Shown here in pieces: positions 26,858 through 35,544 of a stretch of DNA of 64,000 bases. The notes under the pieces are model-generated. The model saw only the letters and a program-made list of their open reading frames with translations, was not told the origin of the DNA and ran no database searches. Within the stretch, counting starts at the first letter, position 1. Each line of letters starts with the position of its first letter. The stretch spans positions 124,001 through 188,000 of the forward strand of contig DASXYL010000083.1 in assembly GCA_036502575.1 (NCBI GenBank), written 5' to 3'. Made by a program: the position numbers and the translations under genes. The DNA is from DASXRA01 sp036502575 (lineage in GTDB: Bacteria; Actinomycetota; Actinomycetes; Mycobacteriales; Jatrophihabitantaceae).

Positions 26858-27334
26858 GTGCCTACCCAAACATTCAAGGTCAACGGTGCGCCGGTCTCGG
26901 TGGACTGCCCGGACGACGTGCGCGTGCTCTGGGTGCTGCGCGATCTGCTCGGCATCACCGGTCCCAAGTACGGCTGCGGGCTCGAAGTCTGCAAGGCCTG
27001 CACCTGCCACATCAACGGCAAGGCGTTCAACCCGTGTTCCGTGCGCGTCGGCGACATCGAGCCGACCGATGACATCACCACCATCGAGGGACTGCCCGCC
27101 ACCGTCGGCCAGGACCTGCACCCGATGCAGCAGGCCTGGCTCGACCACGACGTCGCCCAGTGCGGCTACTGCCAGCCCGGGCAGATCATGGCCGCGGTGG
27201 CGAAGGTGCGCCAGGCCCAGGCGGCCGGGCACGAGATCACCGACGCCGACCTGGACGAGATCCGCAACGTCTGCCGCTGCGGCACCTACTTCCGCATCCG
27301 CGAAGCGATCAAGGCCGGCGCCGCGGCGATGTAG
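26858..27334 (+). CDS. 2Fe-2S subunit of molybdenum hydroxylase (IorA-like)
   Basis: A 158-residue iron-sulfur protein with GTG start 10 bp after the large subunit. The N-terminal ferredoxin cluster ligands are in KYGCGLEVCKACTCHINGKAFNPC, and the second cluster in QCGYCQPGQIM and VCRCGTYFRIREAI. Both clusters pass electrons from the molybdenum site to an external acceptor. It has no signal of its own and would be co-exported with the twin-arginine large subunit. Confidence 0.92.
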   Translation: MPTQTFKVNGAPVSVDCPDDVRVLWVLRDLLGITGPKYGCGLEVCKACTCHINGKAFNPCSVRVGDIEPTDDITTIEGLPATVGQDLHPMQQAWLDHDVAQCGYCQPGQIMAAVAKVRQAQAAGHEITDADLDEIRNVCRCGTYFRIREAIKAGAAAM

Positions 27335-27335
27335 C

Positions 27336-27797
27336 TCAGCCGCGCGGCACCCGGAACGTGATCAACGTGCCGGACGGAGCCTGCGCCCAGTCGTCCAGTT
27401 CGAAGATCGCCGTGGCGCTAGTCGGGTAGTCGGTGAGCTGGCGGTCGATGGTGTTCGCCAGCTCGGCCATGGACGGGTTGTGGCCGACGAGCACGAGCGT
27501 CTGCGTCTCGGGCGGCGTCTCACGGATGATCTCCAGCAGGTCGTCCAGGGTGTTCTCGTAGATCCGCTCGTCGATCTCCGGGGCCGGCGCGTCGGGCGGC
27601 GCGGCCAACTCCCAGGTCTGCCGGGTACGCCGGGACGGCGAGATCACCACCCGGTCGGGCGCGACCTTCTCCGCGGCGAGCCACTGCCCGAGCGCCGAGG
27701 CGTCCCTTATGCCCCGGGGGGCGAGTGCCCGTTCCGCATCGGTAGGTCCGCCTTGCACGGCCTTTGCGTGCCGCACCAGCACGAGTCGTCGAGGCAT
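27336..27797 (-). CDS. SixA-like histidine phosphatase
   Basis: A 153-residue member of the histidine phosphatase superfamily. The catalytic RHG-type motif reads LVLVRHAKAV at the N-terminus and the second histidine lies in LVGHNPSMAELA. The short size without additional domains matches SixA, which dephosphorylates phosphohistidine. It is convergent with the Fe-S subunit gene (stop codons two bases apart) and divergent from the alditol oxidase, 17 bp between starts. Confidence 0.88.
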   Translation of the reverse strand: MPRRLVLVRHAKAVQGGPTDAERALAPRGIRDASALGQWLAAEKVAPDRVVISPSRRTRQTWELAAPPDAPAPEIDERIYENTLDDLLEIIRETPPETQTLVLVGHNPSMAELANTIDRQLTDYPTSATAIFELDDWAQAPSGTLITFRVPRG

Positions 27798-27814
27798 GCC
27801 CGTAGCCTAGGTGG

Positions 27815-29065
27815 GTGCCCGCAACCAACTGGGCTCGCAACGTCACCTTCGGCGCGCAAGCGTACGAGCGGCCGGCCTCCCTCGACGAGGTGCGCGCACT
27901 CGTCGGGCGCAGCGACCGGATCCGGGTGCTCGGCAGCGGGCACTCGTTCAATCGCATCGCCGACACGACCGGCCCGCTGCTGAGCCTCGCCGGGCTGCCC
28001 GCGGAGATCGACATCGACACGGCGTCGAGCCGGGTGCGGATCAGCGCCGGGCTGACCTATGCCCAGGTCGCGCCCCGGTTGCAGGAGGCCGGCTTCGCCC
28101 TGCCCAACCTCGCGTCGCTGCCGCACATCTCGGTCGCCGGCGCCTGTGCGACCGGCACCCACGGTTCGGGCGACGGCAACGGCGGCCTGGCCACGGCCAT
28201 CGCGTCGATCGACATGGTGACCGGGACGGGCGATGTCGTGACGGTCGAGCGGGGCGACGCCGACTTCGAGGGGATGCCGGTCGGGCTCGGCCGGCTCGGC
28301 GTCGTCACGGCATTGACGCTTGACCTCGTCCCGTCCTACGACATCGCCCAGTACGTCTACGACAGCCTGCCGGACGAGCGGCTCGACGCTGACTTCGACG
28401 CGATCTTCGCCAGCGGCTACAGCGTCAGCGCGTTCATCGACTTCGACGATCACAACCGGCTGTGGTGCAAGCTGCTGGCGGCCGATCCGCCGCCCGGCCC
28501 GATCGCGTTCGATGCCCTGGCGGCCCTCGAGCCGCGCAACCCGGTGCCCGGCATGTCACCCGACAACTGCACTCCGCAGCTGGGCATCCCGGGACCGTGG
28601 CACGAGCGGCTGCCGCATTTCCGGGCCGAGTTCGCCCCGAGCAGCGGCGACGAGCGGCAGAGCGAGTACCTGCTGCCGCGCGAGCACGCGGTGGCCGGGC
28701 TCAACGCCCTCCGTGGCCTGCGCGAGCAGATCACGCCGGTGCTGCAGATCGCCGAGATCCGGACGATAGCCGCCGACGAGCTGTGGCTCAGCCCGGCGTA
28801 CCGCCGCGCGACGGTCGGCTTCCACTTCACGTGGGTGCCCGACGACGCGGCACTCGCTCCGGTGATCGAGGCGATCGAGCGCGAGCTGGCGCCGTTCGAC
28901 CCGCGCCCACACTGGGCCAAGGTGTTCAGCCAGGCTGCACACTACGAGCGGATGCCCGACTTCGTCCGCCTGGTCGAGCAATACGACCCGAACGGCAAGT
29001 TCGGCAACGAGTTCCTGGACGGTTATCTCTCGGCAACGTCTCGTGATCTTCCTGCGGGTAGCTAG
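27815..29065 (+). CDS. aldO: Alditol oxidase (AldO/XyoA-type FAD oxidase)
   Basis: A 416-residue VAO-family flavoprotein that oxidises the terminal alcohol of sugar alcohols such as xylitol and sorbitol with O2, making H2O2. The residue that binds FAD covalently is His43 in VLGSGHSFN. It matches the Streptomyces AldO pattern along its length: LPHISVAGACATGTHGSG, CTPQLGIPGPWHERLPHFRAEF, EYLLPREHA and LWLSPAYRRATVGFHFTW. Starts with GTG at 27815. The stop overlaps the convergent Dyp peroxidase gene by 4 bp. The neighbouring peroxidase could use its H2O2, by inference. Confidence 0.88.
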   Translation: MPATNWARNVTFGAQAYERPASLDEVRALVGRSDRIRVLGSGHSFNRIADTTGPLLSLAGLPAEIDIDTASSRVRISAGLTYAQVAPRLQEAGFALPNLASLPHISVAGACATGTHGSGDGNGGLATAIASIDMVTGTGDVVTVERGDADFEGMPVGLGRLGVVTALTLDLVPSYDIAQYVYDSLPDERLDADFDAIFASGYSVSAFIDFDDHNRLWCKLLAADPPPGPIAFDALAALEPRNPVPGMSPDNCTPQLGIPGPWHERLPHFRAEFAPSSGDERQSEYLLPREHAVAGLNALRGLREQITPVLQIAEIRTIAADELWLSPAYRRATVGFHFTWVPDDAALAPVIEAIERELAPFDPRPHWAKVFSQAAHYERMPDFVRLVEQYDPNGKFGNEFLDGYLSATSRDLPAGS

Positions 29066-30036
29066 AGCCCGTCCAGGAAGTCGGCGGTGGGGACGAAGAG
29101 CAAGGTGCCGGTGACGGCGCGGGAGAAGTCGAGGAGGCGGTCGGTGGTGCCGGGCGGATCGCCGATGAACATGTTGTGCAGCATCTGCTCGATGACGTCC
29201 GGGCGGCTGGCGTAGCCGATGAAGTAGGTGCCGTACTCCTCGGCGCCCACCCGGCCGAACGGCATGTTGTCGCGGACGATCTTGCGCTCCTCGCCGTCCG
29301 CACCGGTGATCACGTTCAGGGCGACGTGCGAGTTCGCCGGCTTGACGTCGTCGGGCAGCTCAATATTGGTGAGCTTGGTTCGGCCGACGGCCTTCTCCTG
29401 GTCCTCGACGGTCAGCGCGTTCCACGACGGCATGTCGTGCAGGTACTTCTGCACGATGACGTAGCTGCTGCCCCGAAACGCCGGGTCTTCGTCGCCCACC
29501 GTGACGGCGGTCTCGGCGGCGAACGCGGCCGGGTTCTCCGTCCCGTCGACGAAACCCAGCAGATCGCGGTCGTCGAAGTACCGGAAGCCCGGCACCTCGT
29601 CCACCACGGTGGCCGCACCGGCGAGGCGTCCCACGATGTGGGTGGCCAGCTCGAAGCACAGGTCCATCCGCACCGCTCGGATGTGGAACATCAGATCGCC
29701 CGGCGTGGACGGGGCGTGGTGCCGCTCGCCGGTGAGCTCGCGGAACGGGTGCAGACTCGCCGGCCGCGGCGACCCGAAGAGCCGATCCCAGGCCGCCGAG
29801 CCGATGCCGGCCACGCAGGTCAGGCCACCGTCCAGGGCCCGGAAGCCGACCGAACGCTGCAGGCCGGACAGGTCGGCGAGCAGGTCCCGGGTGGCGGCCT
29901 CGCCGCCACCCTCGATGGTCAGCACCAGGAAGATCGCTGCACCGGTGAGCGGCGCCAGGACCGGCTGGGGCGTCGGCCCGGGCTGCGGCATTGGTCCGGG
30001 CTGCGGCCTCGGTCCGGGCTCGGTCACGTCCGGCAT
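29062..30036 (-). CDS. Dyp-type heme peroxidase
   Basis: A 324-residue DyP peroxidase. The GxxDG motif with the catalytic Asp is LLGFVDGTENPAAF and the proximal heme-ligand histidine is in PANSHVALNV, followed by the conserved arginine region IVRDNMPFG. There is no twin-arginine signal, so the protein is cytosolic, as in encapsulin-cargo-like or B-type enzymes. The N-terminus has short proline repeats (QPGPMPQPGPTPQP). Convergent with and touching the alditol oxidase gene. Confidence 0.9.
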   Translation of the reverse strand: MPDVTEPGPRPQPGPMPQPGPTPQPVLAPLTGAAIFLVLTIEGGGEAATRDLLADLSGLQRSVGFRALDGGLTCVAGIGSAAWDRLFGSPRPASLHPFRELTGERHHAPSTPGDLMFHIRAVRMDLCFELATHIVGRLAGAATVVDEVPGFRYFDDRDLLGFVDGTENPAAFAAETAVTVGDEDPAFRGSSYVIVQKYLHDMPSWNALTVEDQEKAVGRTKLTNIELPDDVKPANSHVALNVITGADGEERKIVRDNMPFGRVGAEEYGTYFIGYASRPDVIEQMLHNMFIGDPPGTTDRLLDFSRAVTGTLLFVPTADFLDGL

Positions 30037-30071
30037 CTTCGCATGCGACGGCGAGGGGCGACACTGTCTGC

Positions 30072-31745
30072 ATGAACGCGCGCCCGCCGGCTGAGACCCC
30101 GCTGCTCCGTCGTATCCGTGAAGCCGTCATCGGCGACGACCAGGTGATGCCCGGTCCGTACGGGCCGCGCCGGGTCACGTATGCCGACTACACCGCCTCG
30201 GGCCGGTCGCTGAGCTTCATCGAGGACTTCATCCGGGACGAGGTGCTGCCCCGCTATGCCAACACGCACACCGAGTCCAGCGGCACCGGCCTGCAGACGA
30301 CCCGACTGCGCGAGGACGCTCGGCGCATCATCCGCGACAGCGTGGGCGGCGACGACGACACGGTGGTGATCTTCTGCGGCTCCGGCACGACCGGCGCCAT
30401 CGACAAGCTGATCGGCATCCTCGGACTGCGCATCCCGGCGTCGCTGGACGACCGGTACGGGTTGTCGGAGCATGTCGACAGCAGGCCGGTCGTGTTCATC
30501 GGTCCCTACGAGCACCACTCGAACGAGCTGCCCTGGCGGGAATCCATCGCCGACGTGATCGTCATTCGGCAAGATCACGACGGCTACATCGACCTGGACG
30601 AGCTGGAGAAGCAGCTGGTCGTGCACGCCGATCGTCCTTTGAAAATCGGGTCGTTCTCGGCGGCGAGCAACGTCACCGGCATCGTCAGCAACAAGGACCG
30701 GGTCTCGGCGTTGCTGCACGAGCACGGCGCGCTGTCGTTCTGGGACTTCGCCGCCGCCGCGCCCTACGTCGACATCCAGATGTCCGGTAAGGACGCTATC
30801 TTCCTCAGCCCGCACAAGTTCATCGGCGGACCGGGGACGCCGGGCGTGCTCGTCGTGCGGCGCGAGCTGCTGCGCAACCGGGTGCCGGACGTACCGGGCG
30901 GCGGCACCGTCGCCTACGTCAACCCGAGCGAGCACCGTTACGTCGACGACCCGGTGCAGCGCGAGGAGGGCGGGACGCCGGCGATCATCGAGTCGATCCG
31001 GGCCGGGCTGGTGTTCCAGCTCAAACAGGCCGTCGGGGTGGACGTCATCCGCGAGCACGAGGAGTACTACCTGCGGCGCGCGGTCACCGCCTGGGCGCAG
31101 GAGCCGGCCATCGAGATCCTCGGCAACCTCGACGCCGAACGCCTCTCGATCGTGTCGTTCGTGGTGCGCGCGCCGAGCGGTCGCTACCTGCACCACAACT
31201 TCGTGGTAGCCCTGCTGAACGACCTGTTCGGCATCCAGTCGCGAGGCGGCTGCTCGTGTGCCGGGCCGTACGGGCATCAGCTGCTCGGTATCGACCTCGA
31301 TCGGTCGAACGCGTTCGCTCGCGAGATCGAGCACGGCTGCGAGGGCATCAAGCCGGGCTGGGTGCGGGTGAACTTCAACTACTTCATCTCCGACGTGGTC
31401 TGCGACTACATCATCGAGGCGGTGCGCATCGTCGCCCACGAAGGTTGGCGGCTGCTGCCCGACTACCGCTTCGACCCCGACCACGGGCTGTGGCGGCATC
31501 GTCTGGGTCCGGTGGAGCCACCATTGCGGCTGACCCAGGTGGCGTACGCCAACGACGGTGCGATGACCTTTCCCCGCTTCGACGACCGGGCGCCCGAGTC
31601 GGAGCTGGCGGCGTATCTGGACGAGGCTCGCGCCGTCCTCCGCGCCGAGCACCCCGACCACACCGGCGAGGCGTCGGTCATGTCGGACGACTTCGAGCAG
31701 CTGCGCTGGTTCGAGCTGCCGTCGGCCTGCCTCGTCGCGACGTAA
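30072..31745 (+). CDS. Aminotransferase class V-fold enzyme (cysteine desulfurase-like)
   Basis: A 557-residue PLP enzyme, longer than the usual 400 because of a C-terminal extension (about 450-557). Start ATG 30072, 35 bp from the divergent Dyp gene. The PLP lysine is Lys249 in FLSPHKFIGGPGTPG, with the cofactor-binding FWDFAAAAPYVDI upstream. A cysteine-rich RGGCSCAGPYG near residue 395 resembles the active-site loop of NifS/SufS desulfurases, and CGSGTTGAIDKLIG contacts the phosphate. It stands alone and is followed by a hairpin. It may be a desulfurase or C-S lyase of unassigned role. Confidence 0.82.
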   Translation: MNARPPAETPLLRRIREAVIGDDQVMPGPYGPRRVTYADYTASGRSLSFIEDFIRDEVLPRYANTHTESSGTGLQTTRLREDARRIIRDSVGGDDDTVVIFCGSGTTGAIDKLIGILGLRIPASLDDRYGLSEHVDSRPVVFIGPYEHHSNELPWRESIADVIVIRQDHDGYIDLDELEKQLVVHADRPLKIGSFSAASNVTGIVSNKDRVSALLHEHGALSFWDFAAAAPYVDIQMSGKDAIFLSPHKFIGGPGTPGVLVVRRELLRNRVPDVPGGGTVAYVNPSEHRYVDDPVQREEGGTPAIIESIRAGLVFQLKQAVGVDVIREHEEYYLRRAVTAWAQEPAIEILGNLDAERLSIVSFVVRAPSGRYLHHNFVVALLNDLFGIQSRGGCSCAGPYGHQLLGIDLDRSNAFAREIEHGCEGIKPGWVRVNFNYFISDVVCDYIIEAVRIVAHEGWRLLPDYRFDPDHGLWRHRLGPVEPPLRLTQVAYANDGAMTFPRFDDRAPESELAAYLDEARAVLRAEHPDHTGEASVMSDDFEQLRWFELPSACLVAT

Positions 31746-31762
31746 CCCGACCAGCCCGAGTC

Positions 31763-31802
31763 GTTCGACCGTCGGCGGCTCATCGCACGCTGACGGTCGA
31801 AC
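31763..31802. terminator. Bidirectional terminator-like hairpin
   Basis: Perfect 11-bp arms GTTCGACCGTC (31763-31773) and GACGGTCGAAC (31792-31802), lying between two convergent genes (stops at 31745 and 31815). Likely serves both strands. Confidence 0.75.
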
Positions 31803-31814
31803 AAGGTCCGCTTG

Positions 31815-32168
31815 TCAGGCGTAGCCGGTGTCCGGATCCGGTTCGGGATAGTCGCCCGGGCCGGGTTCCTCCGGCGCCGCGTCGCCCGCCCCGTTCCAGA
31901 CCGGAACGTGCGTGACCGGGTCCCAGTGAAAGCCGTCCGGCGGTGGCAGGTCGTTGAGGTTCATCGGCGGTTGGCTCTGGTTCTGGTTCGGCATCCAGCC
32001 CGGATCGGCGGGCGACGCGTTCGGCTGGCCGGGCTCCCAATGCAGCGGATCGGAGCCGTCGGCTCGACCTGGCGGGTAGAAGTCCGCGCCTCGAAGATGG
32101 CCATCGGAGTCGAACGTGACCGAGCCGCTGACGTCACCCTCGCTCAACAGATCCTCTGGTTCTCCCAT
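31815..32168 (-). CDS. Small acidic proline-rich hypothetical protein
   Basis: A 117-residue protein not recognised. It is very acidic and rich in Pro, Gly and Asp (DPLHWEPGQPN, DLPPPDGFHWDPVTHVPVWNG, EEPGPGDYPEPDPDTG), with two HW(E/D)P motifs spaced 50 residues apart, and predicted to be largely disordered. The ATG at 32168 is preferred to an upstream TTG. The frame holds a clear GC-rich third-position bias and ends in a hairpin, which supports a real gene. No TM or signal segment. Confidence 0.6.
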   Translation of the reverse strand: MGEPEDLLSEGDVSGSVTFDSDGHLRGADFYPPGRADGSDPLHWEPGQPNASPADPGWMPNQNQSQPPMNLNDLPPPDGFHWDPVTHVPVWNGAGDAAPEEPGPGDYPEPDPDTGYA

Positions 32169-32228
32169 GGCCAAACGCTACGTCTCAGCTGTGGCTGCGC
32201 GGCGGGAGTCTGCACGATGGGGCGACCC

Positions 32229-32807
32229 TCAGCCCTCGAGGGCGGCTTCCGGCTTGTGGGCGACGAACGTCATGCGCTTGGTGACCCTGATCGTGATGTT
32301 GGCGCACCCGAGCTCTTGCAGCCGTCCGAGCAGGTGTGCCGGCGGGATCGGGTTGTACGTGTCGCCGGCGTGGAACTTGCGCAGGTTGTCACTGGCCAGG
32401 CTGTCGGCGCCCACGATCACGCCGCCCGGACGCACGACCCGGACGATCTCGGCCAGGACGCGGTCCTGCCCGTCCCGTGTCGGCACGTGGTGCAGCATGG
32501 TGAACGTCGCGGCGGCGTCGAAGGTGTTGTCCGGGAACCGCAGCTCGGTGGCGTCGCCGTGCCGGACGTCGACGTTCGTCCCGGCGTGCTTCTCGGCCAG
32601 AGCGGTGACGGCGGCGGCGTCGGCCTCGACGGCGGTCAGCCGCTCGACGCGTCGGCGCAGCCAGTCGGTCGCCGCCCCCGGTCCGGGACCGACCTCGATC
32701 AGGTGCGGACCGAGCTCGACGCCGTCGAGCAGCGGGGTCAGCACTTTGGTCTGGAGGGACTCGGCCCACTCGGGGCTGCTGCACAGGGTCGCGTGGTTCT
32801 CGTTCAT
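32229..32807 (-). CDS. Class I SAM-dependent methyltransferase
   Basis: A 192-residue methyltransferase. The SAM-binding motif I is LIEVGPGPGAATDWL, the acidic loop at the end of strand 2 is TAVEADAAAV, and the following motifs are RHGDATELRFPDNTFDAAATFTMLHHV and VVRPGGVIVGADSL. The small size fits a free-standing small-molecule methyltransferase; the substrate is unknown. Divergent from the AraC gene, about 56 bp between starts. Confidence 0.85.
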   Translation of the reverse strand: MNENHATLCSSPEWAESLQTKVLTPLLDGVELGPHLIEVGPGPGAATDWLRRRVERLTAVEADAAAVTALAEKHAGTNVDVRHGDATELRFPDNTFDAAATFTMLHHVPTRDGQDRVLAEIVRVVRPGGVIVGADSLASDNLRKFHAGDTYNPIPPAHLLGRLQELGCANITIRVTKRMTFVAHKPEAALEG

Positions 32808-32863
32808 ACCTGGCCACGCTAGGAATGCGGCGCCACGTCGTCTACCGCGTACCCTGCCAGACT

Positions 32864-33610
32864 ATGTCGCCTACCGGACAGGTTGGATCAGCCGCCGTCC
32901 TGGTCGCGACGTTCGCGATGGGCCCGACGACGCGCTATGTGCGACACGTGCACGACGAGCATCAGCTGGCCTGGGCGCCGCGTGGCGTCCTGACCGTGGA
33001 GACCGATACCGCGACGTGGGTGCTGCCGCCGACCCGGGCCCTGTGGATCCCGTCCGGCGTTCCGCACGAGACATCCGCCGACGGCACCGCGACGATGCGC
33101 GCGCTCTACCTTCACCCGGCGGCCTGCCCCGTCGAATGGACCAGCCCCCAGCCGGTAGTAGCCATGCCGGTGCTGGCCGAGCTGATCCATCACCTCGCCG
33201 AGACGCCGCTCGATCCTGGGCAGCGGAAACGGGCCGAGGCCGTGCTGCTCGACCTCCTCGAACCGGTCGCGGTGGCCACCATCGACGGGCCGATGCCCCG
33301 CGACGCGCGAGCCGTGGACGTCGCCCGGGCACTGCTCGACGATCCGGCCGATCAGCGCAGTCTGGAGGACTGGGGCCGGCACGTGGGCGCCAGCGCCCGG
33401 ACCCTCGCCCGGGCGTTCCGGGCCGACACCGGGGTGGGCTTCGCCCGCTGGCGCACCCTCGCCCGGATCCGGGCCGCCCTGCCACTACTCGCCGCCGGCC
33501 AACCGGTGGGCAACGTCGCTCGTCGGGTCGGCTACGACACGGCCAGCGCGTTCGTCGCCGCGTTCCGCCGGGAGACCGGCGTGACGCCGGGTGCGTACTT
33601 CCACAGCTAG
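32864..33610 (+). CDS. AraC-family regulator (cupin plus HTH)
   Basis: A 248-residue regulator. The N-terminal cupin region has RHVHDEHQLAWAPRGVLTVET and PPTRALWIPSGVPHE, the metal-site-like stretch of this subgroup. The C-terminal HTH pair is seen in DWGRHVGASARTLARAFRADTG and QPVGNVARRVGYDTASAFVAAFRRETG. Start ATG 32864; an in-frame ATG 39 bp upstream is possible. It probably regulates the divergent methyltransferase gene. Confidence 0.87.
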   Translation: MSPTGQVGSAAVLVATFAMGPTTRYVRHVHDEHQLAWAPRGVLTVETDTATWVLPPTRALWIPSGVPHETSADGTATMRALYLHPAACPVEWTSPQPVVAMPVLAELIHHLAETPLDPGQRKRAEAVLLDLLEPVAVATIDGPMPRDARAVDVARALLDDPADQRSLEDWGRHVGASARTLARAFRADTGVGFARWRTLARIRAALPLLAAGQPVGNVARRVGYDTASAFVAAFRRETGVTPGAYFHS

Positions 33611-33716
33611 CCTGTGTATTATTGGCGATGCCGCGCGCCTCGGTCGCTGCGCCGAGCGCGTGCTCGGGTGCTCGGGTTTACGAGTGGCTAGTCCGGAACG
33701 GCCGCGAGCCTCCCGC

Positions 33717-34412
33717 CTACACCAGGATGAACTCCGGCTCCGGCTCGACCGCAGCGAGCAGCGCGGCGGCGACCGAGCTGGTTGCCTGAGACGTCGTCCG
33801 GAAGTGCACCGCGCGCATGCCGAACGAGCTGGCCACCTCGCAGTGATCGGCAACGGTGTCGATGTAGAGGCATTCGGTGGCCGGCACCTGCATTCGTGAC
33901 AGCAGCCTGAAGTAGATCTCCGGATCGGGCTTGCGGACGCCCTCCTCGCTGGACGCGACGATGACGTCGAAGAGTTCGCCGACCGGCACGCGGGCCCGCC
34001 ACTGCGGCCACCATTCGGCGACGGTGTTCGTGAGCAGCGCGAGGCGGTAACCGCACGCCCGGAGCGTCCGCAGGAAGGTCACGAAGGCGTCGTTCGCCGG
34101 CCGACCGTCGAACCAGGCCGCGCGTAGCGCTTCTGCGGTGAGCGGCGGCGAGCCGGCTGGGAGGTGCTCCTCGATCCGGTCGACGAACCCGGCTTCGGTG
34201 ATCGTGTCGAGTTGCAACGCGGCCATCGGGTCGATGCCGGTCGCGCGCTTCGCACTGGACAGGGCCTGCATGAAATCGCCGATGTCGATCCCGGCCCGGG
34301 AGGTGAGTGCGGCGTACCTCTGCGACAGCGGATCGGTGAGCACGCCGTCGTAGTCGCACACGATGGTGGTGATTGCCGCCGGCACGGGCAGGCCCAGTGG
34401 TGTAGTGAGCAT
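33717..34412 (-). CDS. HAD-family phosphatase
   Basis: A 231-residue HAD hydrolase with a small alpha-helical cap (about 30-100). Motif I is VCDYDGVLTD, motif II LALLTNT, motif III lysine in EEGVRKPDPEIY and motif IV in LYIDTVADHCEVAS. The gene is divergent from the AfsA-type gene across a repeat-rich 190-bp region. In A-factor-type pathways the AfsA product carries a phosphate that must be removed, so this phosphatase is a candidate for that step; this is inference from position only. Confidence 0.85.
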   Translation of the reverse strand: MLTTPLGLPVPAAITTIVCDYDGVLTDPLSQRYAALTSRAGIDIGDFMQALSSAKRATGIDPMAALQLDTITEAGFVDRIEEHLPAGSPPLTAEALRAAWFDGRPANDAFVTFLRTLRACGYRLALLTNTVAEWWPQWRARVPVGELFDVIVASSEEGVRKPDPEIYFRLLSRMQVPATECLYIDTVADHCEVASSFGMRAVHFRTTSQATSSVAAALLAAVEPEPEFILV

Positions 34413-34487
34413 CGGGCACCTCGATTCCGTGATGGGTGCAGGTAGGGGCGACCGTAGGGCGACGCGCTGAAGCCTCGGTTGCGCCGT

Positions 34488-34594
34488 GCTCGACCGGGTT
34501 CCAGCGCGCGACTGAGTTCCAGCGCGGGCGAGATCGGCGCTCGACCGGAGTTCCAGCGCCGGTCCAGCGTCCGTCCGTCGAGGCAGTTCACAGT
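34488..34594 (+). promoter_or_regulatory. Repeat cluster and SARP-type site upstream of afsA homologue
   Basis: A direct repeat made of GCTCGACCGG and GTTCCAGCGC occurs at 34488-34507 and 34539-34559, with a further lone GTTCCAGCGC at 34516-34525. Within the promoter-proximal part, heptamers TCCAGCG (34552-34558), TCCAGCG (34563-34569) and a weaker TCCGTCG (34574-34580) are spaced exactly 11 bp. Eight bases later CACAGT (34589-34594) could be the -10 hexamer, which would put the transcript start at or near the ATG at 34601 (leaderless). This phasing is that of SARP-binding sites. Confidence 0.6.
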
Positions 34595-34600
34595 GACCTC

Positions 34601-35536
34601 ATGACAGCCGCGTTCCCGCATCATCTCGTGCACCGCCCGGCCACGCCGGACGCGCTCGCGTTCGGGCCCTCGTCGCCGACGACCCAGCACTTCGCACTGT
34701 CGGCGGAGCTGACCGGCGACGATCCGCTCTACGACGACGGGCCGGCGCGGGTGCACGACGTGAACCTCGTCGGCGACGTGATGCGCAGTGCGGCTCTTCT
34801 CGTGGCGCAGCAGTACTTCCGGGTGCCGCCCGAGCGGGTCCCGGTCATCGTGTCGAGCGAGATCGAGGTGAACACGGTGGAGGCCTGGCGGCGGCGGGAT
34901 GCGTCCGCCCATGCCGTGATGGATCTCGCGCTGCACCCGATCGACGTGATCGACGGCGTGCCCCGCGGCGTGTGGTGCAAGGCGTCGGCGAGCATCGACG
35001 AGGCACCAGCGGCGCAGGCCGCGGCGCGGCTGGTCTTCCTCTCACCGGGCGTGTACCGGGCGCATCGGGCGCACGGGCGCGCAGCCAGCGGCGCGGTGCC
35101 CGACGAGGCGATGGCCGGCGCTCGCCCGGCGCCCCCGCAATGGGTCGGTCGGTGCAACCCGCGCAACGTGCTGGTGCGCGTGGCCCGGGACGACCGCAGC
35201 CGGCCGGAAATGTGGGTCGCCACCGAACCCGATCATCCGACCCTGGGGACGGACGACCACGTCTCGGCGGCGACGCTGTCCGAGGCGGTCCGCCAGCTGG
35301 CGATCTTCGCGAGCGTCGAGTTGTGCGGCTTCCCGGCCGGGTACGGCGTCCTCACCAAGTGGCGGGCCAAGTTCAGCGGGTTCGCCGAACCGGATCTGCC
35401 GCTGCGGGCGGCGGTGACCGGCGAACCGGCGATTGCCCGAGCCGGTGGTCGTCCGGTGGCCACGGTGCCGCTGAGCTTCGCGCAGGGCGCTCGCCGCGTG
35501 GCGACCGCCACGGCGTGGGTCTTACAGGACTGCTGA
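34601..35536 (+). CDS. A-factor/gamma-butyrolactone synthase (AfsA-like)
   Basis: A 311-residue protein, close to the usual AfsA length of about 300, with the two AfsA hot-dog repeats: one around HLVHRPATPDALAFGP...VNLVGDVMRSAALLVAQQYFRVP and the second around CNPRNVLVRVAR...HVSAATLSEAVRQLAIFASVEL. AfsA enzymes join a beta-ketoacyl-ACP to dihydroxyacetone phosphate to start hormone synthesis. No ribosome-binding site is seen before ATG 34601, which suits a leaderless mRNA. The SARP gene follows after 8 bp. No ArpA-type receptor gene is visible in the window. Confidence 0.83.
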   Translation: MTAAFPHHLVHRPATPDALAFGPSSPTTQHFALSAELTGDDPLYDDGPARVHDVNLVGDVMRSAALLVAQQYFRVPPERVPVIVSSEIEVNTVEAWRRRDASAHAVMDLALHPIDVIDGVPRGVWCKASASIDEAPAAQAAARLVFLSPGVYRAHRAHGRAASGAVPDEAMAGARPAPPQWVGRCNPRNVLVRVARDDRSRPEMWVATEPDHPTLGTDDHVSAATLSEAVRQLAIFASVELCGFPAGYGVLTKWRAKFSGFAEPDLPLRAAVTGEPAIARAGGRPVATVPLSFAQGARRVATATAWVLQDC

Positions 35537-35544
35537 GTATCGCC

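Noticed and set aside
24484..27102. 872-codon minus-strand open frame
   Set aside because: Lies opposite the molybdenum hydroxylase genes, has no domain and is rich in Arg, Gly, His and Asp like other shadows here.
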